From Amycolatopsis orientalis DSM 43388 (GTDB taxonomy: Bacteria; Actinomycetota; Actinomycetes; Mycobacteriales; Pseudonocardiaceae): a stretch of 64,000 bases of DNA. Below the pieces are notes generated by a model that was given only the letters and a program-made list of their open reading frames with translations, did no database searches and was not told the origin of the DNA. Below, in pieces: positions 1 to 7,593 of this stretch. The translations under genes and the position numbers were made by a program. Each line of letters starts with the position of its first letter. The first letter of the stretch is position 1. Location of the stretch: assembly GCF_000411975.1 (NCBI RefSeq), contig NZ_ASXG01000196.1, forward strand, positions 308,092 to 372,091, in the 5' to 3' direction.

Positions 1-1
1 C

Positions 2-1240
2 ACGATCCTGCCGAGCTCGACCAGGGTGGCCCACCCTCGCTTCCTCGCCTATGTGCTCGGGCCGCCCAACGGAGTCGCGGCCTACGCGGAGGCAGTCGCA
101 GCCACGATCAACCAGAACTGCAACTTCTGGCAGCTCTCGCCGGCCGCGAGCGTTGTCGAGCGGTCCGTAGTGGAGTGGCTGGCCGGGGTCGTGGGTTTTC
201 CGACTGCGGCCAAGGGCATTCTGACTGCGGGCGGTTCTCTGGCTACTCTGCAGGCTCTCGCTACCGCGCTGAACGATCGGGTGCCGGGGTTCCGGCAGAG
301 CGGCCTCCAGCGCTCGGCTGCCCCGCTGGTTGTCTACACCTCCGTCGAGGCGCACCGCAGCGTCGACAAGGCCGCAGTGATTTTGGGCGTCGGCATCGAG
401 AACGTGCGCCACATTCCTACTGACGACCAGAACCGGATGGACGTCGCCGCTCTGGCCGCGGCCATCGATGCGGACCGCCGAGCAGGCCGCGAGCCGTGGT
501 GCGTGGTGGCGACCTGCGGCACTGTCGCAACCGGCTCGGTCGACCCGCTCGAGGCGATCGCCGACCTGTGCGCCGAGCAGGAGCTGTGGCTGCACGTCGA
601 CGGTGCCTACGGGGCTCTTTTCCTGCTGTGCGAGGAAATACGCGAGCTCATGGGCGGTGCCGCGCGGGCGGACTCGATCACCCTGGACCCGCACAAGCTC
701 CTGTTCGCCCCGATGGAAGCAGGATGTCTCCTAGTGCGTGACGGCGCTAAGCTGCGCGCGGCGCACGCATTCGATTCCTCGTACCTTACTGTCACCGAAG
801 ATCCCTTGATGACCGACTACATGGACTACGGGTTTCAGCTGTCACGGAACTTCAAGGCTCTCAAGGTCTGGAGCGCGCTGCAGGCATTCGGAGTGGATGC
901 CTTCCGCGACGCCACCCGCCGCACGCTCCGGCTCGCGCAGCACCTCGGGCGGGGGATCGAGGCCGTTCCCGGCTTGACCCTGCTAGCACCCGTCACGCTG
1001 ACAGCCGTTTGTTTCGTGGTCGATGGGGCTTCTGAAGCCGAGCAGACCGCACTGATCAAGGCCTTCGCCGAGGAGAACACCGCTCTGCTCGGGCCGGTGG
1101 TGATCAACGGCAAGCACGGCATCCGGGCTTGCATCACCAATCACCGCACCACAATCGACGACATCGAGTTAATCCTCACGCGCCTGCGGGAGGTCGTCGA
1201 GAAGCGGGAGGCGGGGTGCCTGCCGGCCTCCCTGGGCTGA
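2..1240 (+). CDS. PLP-dependent aromatic-L-amino-acid decarboxylase family protein, 5' end cut by window
   Basis: The reading frame is open to the window edge and the first visible residues already lie inside the conserved HPRF region, so the true start lies upstream and the GTG at 26 is not a real start. Counting from that GTG, the pyridoxal-phosphate lysine is K224 in DPHKLL, the cofactor-binding aspartate is D192 in HVDGAYGA, and H110 stacks on the ring, as in group II decarboxylases (DDC, GAD, tyrosine decarboxylase). The family removes the carboxylate of an aromatic amino acid or glutamate in the cytosol; some members are aldehyde synthases. The substrate cannot be read from sequence. 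No partner genes are visible downstream in the same orientation within 370 bases. Family assignment is firm, specificity open. Confidence 0.85.
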   Translation, partial: TILPSSTRVAHPRFLAYVLGPPNGVAAYAEAVAATINQNCNFWQLSPAASVVERSVVEWLAGVVGFPTAAKGILTAGGSLATLQALATALNDRVPGFRQSGLQRSAAPLVVYTSVEAHRSVDKAAVILGVGIENVRHIPTDDQNRMDVAALAAAIDADRRAGREPWCVVATCGTVATGSVDPLEAIADLCAEQELWLHVDGAYGALFLLCEEIRELMGGAARADSITLDPHKLLFAPMEAGCLLVRDGAKLRAAHAFDSSYLTVTEDPLMTDYMDYGFQLSRNFKALKVWSALQAFGVDAFRDATRRTLRLAQHLGRGIEAVPGLTLLAPVTLTAVCFVVDGASEAEQTALIKAFAEENTALLGPVVINGKHGIRACITNHRTTIDDIELILTRLREVVEKREAGCLPASLG

Positions 1241-1610
1241 ATGGCGAATCGTCGGTGTCGAGGGGCGTCCTCCAGTCACTCGGCTGGCGGATACCCAGTC
1301 CATTCTCCTGCCGGCAACAGCACTGGGCATTCCGGGACTGGCCGCGGTGAATGTCCATTTCAGTCTCGAGGTCATCGGCAGGCGTTCCGCACCCTGAGGG
1401 AGGACGAGGGGCGCACGCCGCGTCGTCGAGACTTTGGGCACGCCACGACTCACGCCCGACCAGGGCTGCTGCTTTCGTCCCGGATCAACGGCTCAAAGGT
1501 CGGATAGCCCGCCTCCGCGAGACGGGCCGTCGTTCCGGCGCGCGGAACGCGGACGCGGGCAATGCGGGAGGCAAGCCGATTCCTCTTTGTCGGATCCGTT
1601 CATGGAGGGA
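1241..1610. other. Intergenic stretch without a recognisable gene
   Basis: Between the decarboxylase and the promoter of the next gene I see no open frame with actinomycete-like codon use, no ribosome-binding site in front of a start and no protein motif on either strand. The sequence is as GC-rich as its surroundings. It may be decayed coding sequence, but nothing in it can be named. Confidence 0.5.
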
Positions 1611-1641
1611 TTGACGTTGTGTGTGTAACGTTCACTATAAT
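1611..1641 (+). promoter_or_regulatory. Promoter with overlapping T-type operator (site A)
   Basis: TTGACG at 1611-1616 and TATAAT at 1636-1641 are separated by 19 bases, an unusually AT-rich promoter for this window. The 22 bases ending at 1641 match, on the opposite strand, the palindromic element found at 6017, 7553 and 10704 (17 of 22 positions against TGTATAGTGATCGCTACA plus TACA). The operator covers the -10 box and most of the spacer, so a bound dimer would block RNA polymerase. The leader to the next gene is roughly 100 bases. Confidence 0.6.
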
Positions 1642-1726
1642 TAGTGCGAGGATACCCGGAAGGCTGCGGCAGTGGCCTGGCTCGCAGGGAGTCGGGGTTC
1701 GCCTCAGCAGGAGGACGGGGCCGAAC

Positions 1727-1747
1727 ATGCAACGCGAGAGGAGTTGA
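1727..1747 (+). other. Possible six-codon leader peptide coupled to the next gene
   Basis: A strong Shine-Dalgarno element (AGGAGGA at 1709-1715) precedes an ATG that opens a frame of only six codons (MQRERS). Its TGA stop overlaps the TTG at which the downstream oxidoreductase best begins (TTGA). This arrangement would couple translation of the oxidoreductase to termination on the leader. The alternative is that the ATG is accidental and the oxidoreductase starts at an upstream GTG (1672). Low confidence. Confidence 0.3.
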
Positions 1748-2739
1748 CCATCAAGATCTTCGTGACGGGCGGCAGTGGGTTCGTCGGCCGGCACTTGGTG
1801 CGGCGACTCGCCGGCCAGGGCCACACGGTGCTGGCGCTTGCGCGGTCCGATCGTGCCGCCGAGCTGGCCAGTGCTGCCGGCGGGGACGTGGTGAAGGGCG
1901 ATCTGGCCGACTTGACCCCCGGCAGTACACCGCCCGGGTGGACATCCGTCCTGTCCGGCAGCGACGCTGTCGTTCACGCGGCGGCTCGGATGGAGTTCTG
2001 GGGTAATGACGCAAGCTTCCGCCGGGACAACCTTTTCCCCTCGGTTGCGCTGCACGAGGCTGCGGCCGCGGCCGGGGTCGGCCGGTTCGTGGTGATCAGC
2101 GCGGCGAGTGTCTCCACCGGCAGTCAGCGCGCGGCGGTGGTGGACGAACGCACCGACAACGGCCGGCCCAACATCGCCTACAGCCGCGTCAAGCTCGCGA
2201 CCGAGCAGGCCCTGCTGTCCGCGGACGCCCCGGCAATGGACACAGTGGTGCTGCGCCCGCCGTTCGTCTGGGGCGCCGGGATGGCCACTGCGTCCGAGCT
2301 GGCAGATCTCGCGCGGGCTGGCGGATGGACGTGGATCGATCAGGGGCGCCGCATTATGGACTTCATCCATGTCCGCAACTTGGCCGCGGCCGTCGAACTC
2401 GCATTGACCCGCGGCCGGCCCGGTGGCATTTACTACGTCACCGACGCCAATCCGATGCCGATTCGCGACTTCATGACCCGCCTTGTGGCCACTCAGGGCG
2501 TCGACGTGAGCGGGGCGCGCAGTGTTCCGCTCGGTGTCGCCGCGCCGCTGGGAGCCGTGCTCGACGGCGGTGCCCGGTTATTGCGCCGACCGAAGCCGCC
2601 GATGCTGACCAACTGGCTGGTCGCGTTCTTGGGCCGCGACCGCAGTTACGACATCACAGCCGCACGCCGCGAACTCGGCTACGCCCCTGGGATGGATCTT
2701 GCCGAGGGATTCGCGGAAATGACTCTCGCGCAGCCCTGA
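1744..2739 (+). CDS. NAD(P)-dependent extended SDR (epimerase / 3beta-HSD-like)
   Basis: The protein begins with the nucleotide-binding motif TGGSGFVG close to the N-terminus and has the catalytic tyrosine and lysine in YSRVK, both diagnostic for extended short-chain dehydrogenases such as sugar epimerases, dihydroflavonol reductases and 3beta-hydroxysteroid dehydrogenases. At about 331 residues it has the family length. TTG 1744 is chosen because the Rossmann fold normally begins a few residues upstream of TGGSGF; GTG 1672 would add 24 residues without homologous character. It is a single-gene unit behind a clear promoter with an operator of the type shared by the aromatic catabolic operons, so it probably reduces or oxidises an intermediate or side product of that pathway. 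Substrate unknown. Confidence 0.8.
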   Translation: MTIKIFVTGGSGFVGRHLVRRLAGQGHTVLALARSDRAAELASAAGGDVVKGDLADLTPGSTPPGWTSVLSGSDAVVHAAARMEFWGNDASFRRDNLFPSVALHEAAAAAGVGRFVVISAASVSTGSQRAAVVDERTDNGRPNIAYSRVKLATEQALLSADAPAMDTVVLRPPFVWGAGMATASELADLARAGGWTWIDQGRRIMDFIHVRNLAAAVELALTRGRPGGIYYVTDANPMPIRDFMTRLVATQGVDVSGARSVPLGVAAPLGAVLDGGARLLRRPKPPMLTNWLVAFLGRDRSYDITAARRELGYAPGMDLAEGFAEMTLAQP

Positions 2740-3003
2740 CGTCGCGGCACCGCTGCCGCGCGTCCCGTCGTTTGCCGAAACCTGGAGGCACCCACTCCGT
2801 GGACTCCGTCGGCACCGGCGTCTCGCCGAGCTCCGGGTTGAGCGGGCTGGCGGACCTCCGCTAGCAACGGGCACGGCCGGCACCCTGTCGCTGTGGGCCG
2901 GACTAGTGCCTCGCCTTGCCGAACGCTACCGGGTCCTCACCTTCGGCAACCGCGATGCGGCGCTAGTTCACCTACTCGCCGAAACCCGTGAGCAAGCAGC
3001 ATC

Positions 3004-3816
3004 ATGGCCCCACCCGCGACTCTCGACGACGTCCGCGACGCATCCGCCCGGTTGGCCGGTGTCGCTCACCGAAACCCCTGTCGTGCGCTCCCGGGCTCTC
3101 GACGAGCTCGTCGGCGCCGAAGTGTTCTTGAAATGCGAGAACCTCCAGCGGGCCGGTGCCCGAAGACCCGCCGAAGTCCAAAGTGGACGCTAATCGGGAG
3201 TGCTGCGCCGAGACCGTCACCTGCGACCGGTACACCGGCGACCGCGTCGCGCTCGGCGAGGCGTTGGCGGCAGAGCGGGGCCTGGCGCTGATCCGCCTCA
3301 CGAGGCCCCCGCACGTGATCGCCGGCCAGGGAACCGCGGCGCTGGAACTGCTCGAGGACGAGGGGCCCTCGACGTTCTCGTCGTCCCGGTCGGGGGAGGC
3401 GGTCTCGTCGCGGGCAGTTGGACCGAAGCGAAGGGCCTGCGGCCCGGCATCCGTGTCGTCGGGGTCGAACCGGTGGCGGGCGACGACACCAAGCGCTCTC
3501 TCGACGCGGGCAAACGCGTGTCGATCCCCGTTTCTCGGACCATCGCAGACGGCCAAGCCGCCGAAATCCCGGGCGAGCTGACCTTTTTGATCAACCGGAA
3601 CCTGGTCGACGACATCGCCCTGGCCACCGACGGTGCCGTGCGCGAGGCGATGCGGTGCGCCTTTGAACGCTTCAAGCTCGTCCTCGAGCCCAGCGGCGCG
3701 ACCGGTCTGGCGGCGATGATCGGCGGGCAGATCCCGGCGGCCGGCCGAGTCGGGGGTAGTCATCAGCGGCGGGAACGTCAGCCCCGGAGCGCTTCGCCGA
3801 ACTGATCGCCGCGTAG
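3004..3816 (+). pseudogene. Threonine/serine dehydratase remnant, frameshifted and internally deleted
   Basis: Pieces of a fold type II PLP dehydratase are legible in successive frames. The N-terminus TLDDVRDASARLAGVAHR is in one frame, continues in another with PVVRSRALDELVGAE and FLKCENLQR, and the C-terminal half has the glycine loop VVPVGGGGLVAG, then LEPSGATGLAA and finally, after one more shift, ERFAELIAA and a stop. The segment between LKCENLQR and the later TGDRV stretch, which should hold the PLP lysine and the SSGN-type substrate loop, is mostly gone. With at least three shifts and loss of the active site it cannot encode an enzyme. The 260 bases before it (2740-3003) contain nothing recognisable. 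Confidence 0.8.
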
Positions 3817-3961
3817 TTCGGCCGCGGCTATGTGCTCGCCCGGACAAGGCGGGGCCAGGGTACTGCCGGGGTTGAGTCCTGGTCCACTCCACGAGCGCTC
3901 GACACCTTCGAGGCCGACGGCAGACGGTGCCCGTCGGAGGACGCCGACTGGAGCCATAAAG

Positions 3962-3975
3962 AACGACCATTCGTT
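3962..3975. promoter_or_regulatory. Short inverted repeat before the aldo/keto reductase
   Basis: AACGA and TCGTT face each other around CCAT, just upstream of an AT-rich run of six T. This lies 53 bases before the reductase start, a suitable position for an operator or promoter element. It does not belong to any of the three repeated operator families in the window. Assignment is tentative; the rest of 3817-4027 shows nothing else. Confidence 0.3.
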
Positions 3976-4027
3976 TTTTGTGGTAACGTCCGAACCGTAC
4001 TCACCGTTCGTGCATCGAGGAGATCCC

Positions 4028-5080
4028 TTGCGCTATCAGACATTCGGTCGGCAGAGCGGCTTGCGAGTCTCGGAATACGTGCTGGGCACGGCCAGCTTCG
4101 GCTCGGCGCCGGGTGCGTCGGGTCGCGCGGGGGCCAAGGCGATCTTCGAGGAGTTCGTCGCGGCCGGCGGCATCGCGTTCGACGTCTCGAACATCTACCA
4201 GAACGGCGAAGCCGAGACCGTGCTTGGCGAACTTCTCGGCCGCGAGCGCGACGGCTTCGTGGTAATCACCAAATACAGCGGGACCCGGCGGCCCGATGTC
4301 CGGCCGGGGACCACGGGCAACAGCCGCAGGACGATGATCCGCTCCTTGGAGGAGAGCCTGCGGCGGTTGAAGACGGATTACGTGGACGTCTTCATGCCAC
4401 ACTTTCCCGACGGGGTCACCCCGGCGGCGGAGATCCTTGCCGGGTTCGAAGACCTGGTCCGCGCGGGCAAAATCCGGTACGGCGGCCTGTCGAACTTCCC
4501 GGCCTGGCGGGTCGCGGGCGCCGCGGTCCGGTCGGAGTCGACCGGGCGCGCGCCGCTGGTCGGCATCCAGACCGAGTACAGCCTGGCCGAGCGCGCCGCG
4601 GAGCGGGAGCTGATCCCGATGGCCGAGGCGCACGGCCTGGGCGCCGTCCTTTACTCCCCGCTGGCGGGCGGCCTCCTGACCGGGAAGTACCGCAACGGTG
4701 AGCAAGGGCGGCTCAGCGCGCGGGGCGGGCTGCCGGACATCGAGGGCACGGGAAATCGCACCGCCGTGCTGGACGCGGTCCTCGCGGTCGCCAGCGAGAT
4801 CGGGACCGGCCCGGTCCAGGTCGCCCTGGCCTGGTTGCGCGAGCGCGCCGCTCGGGCCGCCACCTCGATGATCCCCATCGTCGGACCCCGCACCCCGGCC
4901 CACCTGCGAAGCTACCTCGACGCGCTGGACGTTGAGCTTGCCGACGAGCACTACCGGCTGCTGAACGAGGTCAGCGCCGTCCGGTTGGGCCCGCCTCACG
5001 AAGACGTGGCGGCCGCGTTGGCCGGAGGCGCCGACGGTGCCCGAAGCCTCCTCGACGCGCCGCTCGTTCCCGTGCAGTGA
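4028..5080 (+). CDS. Aldo/keto reductase
   Basis: A 350-residue TIM-barrel oxidoreductase of the AKR superfamily. The catalytic tetrad is visible: aspartate and tyrosine in the FDVSNIYQNGEAE stretch, lysine in VVITKYSG and histidine in VFMPHF. The C-terminal part has the NADPH-binding sequence with IPIVGPRTPAHL. Start TTG 4028 is preferred because GAGGAG at 4017-4022 sits five bases before it and because homology begins with RYQTFGRQSGLRVSE, the usual first strand. Members of this YajO/YhdN-like branch reduce aldehydes, ketones or sugar-like carbonyls in the cytosol. It stands alone, convergent with the chorismate mutase gene, so there is no operon context to narrow the substrate. Confidence 0.88.
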   Translation: MRYQTFGRQSGLRVSEYVLGTASFGSAPGASGRAGAKAIFEEFVAAGGIAFDVSNIYQNGEAETVLGELLGRERDGFVVITKYSGTRRPDVRPGTTGNSRRTMIRSLEESLRRLKTDYVDVFMPHFPDGVTPAAEILAGFEDLVRAGKIRYGGLSNFPAWRVAGAAVRSESTGRAPLVGIQTEYSLAERAAERELIPMAEAHGLGAVLYSPLAGGLLTGKYRNGEQGRLSARGGLPDIEGTGNRTAVLDAVLAVASEIGTGPVQVALAWLRERAARAATSMIPIVGPRTPAHLRSYLDALDVELADEHYRLLNEVSAVRLGPPHEDVAAALAGGADGARSLLDAPLVPVQ

Positions 5081-5285
5081 TCAGCGTTGCGATCAGGAGG
5101 TCTCGAGAAGTCGTCGCCCGGGACTGTGCCGTCATCGTCTAGGACTATGCCAGGGAAACTGCGCGCTGAAGTCCACCGTGATCGCCAGCAGCTTCGCGGC
5201 CTAGTGTGCGACGCTCGTCGCGGTTCGTCCGAAGTCGGGCAGTCAGGGCACCGCGATTCGGAGTGGCTGTCCCTGCGGCGGCCAG

Positions 5286-5918
5286 CTACGACCGGCTGAA
5301 GCCGAGTGCGGGGCAAACGGAGTGCACGGCGGTGCCGAGTGCTTGGCGGTGCAGAGGATCGAGCCTTTTCCGGACCACCGCGGATCCGGCGGCCAGGGTG
5401 AGTTGGACGGCGCAGGGGACCGGCTGCGTGCGCACCGGCATGGTGGCCTTGAGCTGTCGCAGCAGGTCCGTGGTCAGCCGGTCGAGCCGGGTGCGGATCT
5501 GCCCGAGGCCGGGGCGAGCAACAGGAGCTTCGCCGGGGTGCGCCGTCCAGCGGGCGAACAGTCCTCTTTGGACAATCTTGCTCGCGGTGATCTGGTCGCG
5601 GAAGAACATCGCCGCCGCGTCCGGGGCCAGCCCGAGTGCGGCCGCCTGCCGTCGCACCTCGTCAAGCACCTGCTGTTCGCGGGCGGGGTCGTCGATCGGA
5701 GAGTCCGAGCCGAACTTGGCTGCCGCGACGTCATCGCTCACGCGAAGGCGTTCGATGACGAGCTCGGTGAGCGTGCCGAGCCTGCCGAACGGCTGATGCG
5801 TCGCCGGAGCGCCGACCGGAGGAGCGCCCGCGGCGGCTGAGGCCGGGGAAACGGTCAGCGACATCGCGCCGGCCACCGTCAGGGCGGTGGCGGCGATGCC
5901 TCGAAACACCTTGCTCAA
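5286..5918 (-). CDS. aroQ: Secreted chorismate mutase (AroQ gamma type)
   Basis: Residues 1-29 form a Sec signal peptide: basic MSKVFR, a hydrophobic core and an ASA cleavage site. The mature domain is all-helical and carries the AroQ pattern: RL and the VAAAKF helix, IDDPAREQQVLDEV, then FFRDQITASKIVQ with the active-site glutamine, as in the secreted mycobacterial enzyme. The two cysteines of the C-terminal part (VPCAVQ and SVCPALG) probably form the disulfide of the gamma class. The enzyme turns chorismate into prephenate outside the cytoplasm; why actinomycetes secrete it is not settled. Its upstream region holds a T-type operator shared with aromatic catabolic operons, which is odd for a biosynthetic reaction. 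210 residues is normal for the class. Confidence 0.88.
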   Translation of the reverse strand: MSKVFRGIAATALTVAGAMSLTVSPASAAAGAPPVGAPATHQPFGRLGTLTELVIERLRVSDDVAAAKFGSDSPIDDPAREQQVLDEVRRQAAALGLAPDAAAMFFRDQITASKIVQRGLFARWTAHPGEAPVARPGLGQIRTRLDRLTTDLLRQLKATMPVRTQPVPCAVQLTLAAGSAVVRKRLDPLHRQALGTAVHSVCPALGFSRS

Positions 5919-6015
5919 CTGCTCGCCTCGCTCTTTCGTGCGCGGAAGGGAGATGACGGACGTTCCTCATCCGCTCGGACGCTGGCACCTCCGTTTCGCA
6001 GAGGCGCGTTGCGGT

Positions 6016-6039
6016 CTGTATGTAGCGATCACTATACAG
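6016..6039 (-). promoter_or_regulatory. T-type operator (site B) upstream of the chorismate mutase gene
   Basis: Read on the minus strand the site is almost identical to the ones at 7553 and 10704: core TAGTGATCGCTA flanked by TGTA and CATACA. The core is a near-perfect palindrome centred on GATC. On the minus strand TATAGT at 6036-6031 can act as -10 box, with a weak TGGGCA 18 bases upstream, so the operator would cover the promoter of the chorismate mutase gene about 110 bases from its start. It could also affect the divergent ohr gene. Apart from this and the sites at 6202-6268, the 380 bases between the two genes are blank. Confidence 0.7.
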
Positions 6040-6201
6040 TTTTCTTCGACTGATTGCCCATTCCGCTTGTGCGGCCAGTTTCGGCCGGCTCCGCACCTCG
6101 CGAGCCGCCGTGGCCGACCCCGAAGCGCCTGCGGCCGTCAGTCGCAGCAGCTCTTCCGTCTCCGCGGGACGAGCGGTGGCGGGACCGGAGAAGGTGCTAG
6201 C

Positions 6202-6268
6202 TAGAACGTTCGGTCTTGACGGTGGTGACGCGAGCGGTGACGATGGAGAGGGATAGAACGTTCGGTAT
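6202..6268 (+). promoter_or_regulatory. Paired S-type operators (S1, S2) with promoter before ohr
   Basis: AGAACGTTC occurs at 6203-6211 and again at 6255-6263, each continued by GGT. The two copies are exactly 52 bases apart, five turns of B-DNA. TTGACG at 6216-6221 directly follows the first copy and can serve as -35 element. The same arrangement with the same spacing precedes the DUF308 gene at 19959. The perfect GAACGTTC palindrome is typical of TetR-family dimer sites. Two copies on one face of the helix suggest cooperative binding of two dimers. Confidence 0.7.
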
Positions 6269-6301
6269 CGCGATCTCGCGATGAAGAAAGGGACCCCTGT
6301 C

Positions 6302-6730
6302 ATGAGCACACCTCTTTACGTCGGCATCGCGACCTCGACCGGCGACGGCAGGGCGGGAGGCCAGGCCAGGTCCGCCGACGGCTTGCTCGACGTCGCGTTG
6401 GCCATCCCGAAGGAGATGGGCGGCCCCGGCGGCGCGACCAACCCGGAGCAGTTGTTCGCGGCGGGCTGGGCGTCGTGCTTCCATTCGGCGCTCAAAGCCG
6501 TTGCGGCGCAGCGGACGACTGCGGTCACCGACTCGGCGGTCGTCGCCGAGGTGCAGGTGCACTCGACGCCGGAAGGCGGATTCACGCTCAGTGCCGCGCT
6601 GCACGTCGAACTGTCCGATGTGGACCAGGCGACGGCCGACGAGCTCGTCGAGGCTGCCCACGCGATCTGTCCGTACTCCAACGCGACGCGCGGCAACATC
6701 CCGGTGACCGTCGACGCGACCGTGGCCTGA
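6302..6730 (+). CDS. ohr: Organic hydroperoxide resistance protein (Ohr/OsmC family)
   Basis: A 142-residue thiol peroxidase that reduces organic and lipid hydroperoxides in the cytosol, normally recycled by lipoamide. Both redox cysteines are in their family contexts: GWASCFHSAL and ICPYSNATRGN. The N-terminal half forms the YVGIATSTGDGRAG strand pair and NPEQLFAAGWASC helix typical of Ohr. ATG 6302 is chosen over ATG 6281 because AAAGGGA at 6287-6293 gives it a proper ribosome-binding site and because Ohr proteins start close to this point. The usual regulator OhrR (MarR family) is absent; instead two S-type palindromes lie in front, pointing to TetR-type control together with the gene at 19959. 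A tetR gene follows after 115 bases. Confidence 0.92.
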   Translation: MSTPLYVGIATSTGDGRAGGQARSADGLLDVALAIPKEMGGPGGATNPEQLFAAGWASCFHSALKAVAAQRTTAVTDSAVVAEVQVHSTPEGGFTLSAALHVELSDVDQATADELVEAAHAICPYSNATRGNIPVTVDATVA

Positions 6731-6844
6731 TCCGTTCCGGCCGGGCCGATGTGGACGGTCGGCCCGGCCGGAGCGCGCGGAATGCGCTGACGCATCGAGG
6801 CTGCCGCGCGCCCGGCGGGGGCAGGTCGGCGAGGCAGACCTATC

Positions 6845-7498
6845 ATGACCGGCATGGTGAGGGATTCCGGCTCCGCGCCGGCTGCGGCGGGGCTGAGCAG
6901 CCGAGAGATCATCCTGAACGCGGCTCGCGCCCTCGTCGGCGAAAAAGGCTACGACGGCATGGCGATCTCGGACCTGGGCGCGCAGTCCGGCCTTCCGCCC
7001 AGCTCGATCTACTACCACTTCGGGAGCAAGCTCGGGGTGCTGTCGGCACTGCTCGAGCGCACCTTCGAAGAGCTGCACGCGTTGTTCCCGAGTCCGTCGT
7101 CGTTCGACGACCTGGCACCGCTCGAGCGGCTCGAGGCGTGGTTCTCGGCTGCCTGCGATTCCCTCGACCGGCGGCCGGACTACCTCCGGCTCCTCGTCGC
7201 CATCAGCGTCGGCCCGCAGAAAGACGACGAGGTGATCCAGGCCACCGTGCGCCGCATCCGGGACTACGCGCACGCGTCGTGGGTGGCCGCGCTCGCACCG
7301 ATCTTCGCGCCCGACGGCGACGAGGAGGGGGAAACCCTCGTCCGCCAGCTGGCCGTCACGGGGCGCGCGTTGACCGACGGCCTTTCGGTGGCCGAAAGCT
7401 TCGACGGCACGAGCTACAGCTCGCAAATCGGCCCGTTCGTCGCGCTGATCCGCGGTCTCGCGAAGCAGCGGGCTGGCCGGGCCAAGCGGAAACGCTGA
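6845..7498 (+). CDS. TetR-family transcriptional regulator
   Basis: 217 residues with an N-terminal TetR helix-turn-helix (about residues 20-67: SREIILNAARALVGEKGYDG, ISDLGAQSGLPPSSIYYHFGSK) and a divergent alpha-helical ligand-binding domain. ATG 6845 has weak upstream signal but the HTH begins at the usual distance. The C-terminus ends in a lysine/arginine-rich tail. It stands immediately upstream of the operator-covered promoter of the meta-cleavage operon, which makes it the best candidate to bind the T-type sites (1620, 6016, 7553, 10704). That pairing is an inference from position; the other TetR gene (9723) sits next to both S- and T-type sites. Confidence 0.88.
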   Translation: MTGMVRDSGSAPAAAGLSSREIILNAARALVGEKGYDGMAISDLGAQSGLPPSSIYYHFGSKLGVLSALLERTFEELHALFPSPSSFDDLAPLERLEAWFSAACDSLDRRPDYLRLLVAISVGPQKDDEVIQATVRRIRDYAHASWVAALAPIFAPDGDEEGETLVRQLAVTGRALTDGLSVAESFDGTSYSSQIGPFVALIRGLAKQRAGRAKRKR

Positions 7499-7532
7499 AG
7501 TCCGCCGCTTCCAGCGGCCATCTGCGATGGCC

Positions 7533-7575
7533 TTGATAACGCTGCCGCCGTATGTATAGTGAGCGCTACATACAG
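7533..7575 (+). promoter_or_regulatory. Promoter of the meta-cleavage operon with T-type operator (site C)
   Basis: TTGATA (7533-7538) and TATAGT (7555-7560) are 16 bases apart. The operator spans 7553-7574 with core TAGTGAGCGCTA and outer TGTA and CATACA blocks, so it overlaps the -10 box and reaches past the start of transcription. It matches site D at 10704 in 20 of 22 positions. This is the clearest promoter-operator pair in the window and implies repression by a dimeric regulator. Confidence 0.75.
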
Positions 7576-7593
7576 GACGATGAGGGCGGCACA

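Noticed and set aside
2906..3000. Possible hydrolase fragment (RLAERYRVLTF) before the dehydratase remnant
   Set aside because: Similarity covers about ten residues only and no nucleophile elbow follows.
3975..4000. A further T-type operator before the aldo/keto reductase (GTAACGTCCGAAC)
   Set aside because: Only part of one half-site agrees and the palindromic centre is missing, so it is likely chance.
6281..6301. Earlier ATG (6281) as ohr start
   Set aside because: It would place the good RBS AAAGGGA inside the coding sequence and add seven residues not typical of Ohr.
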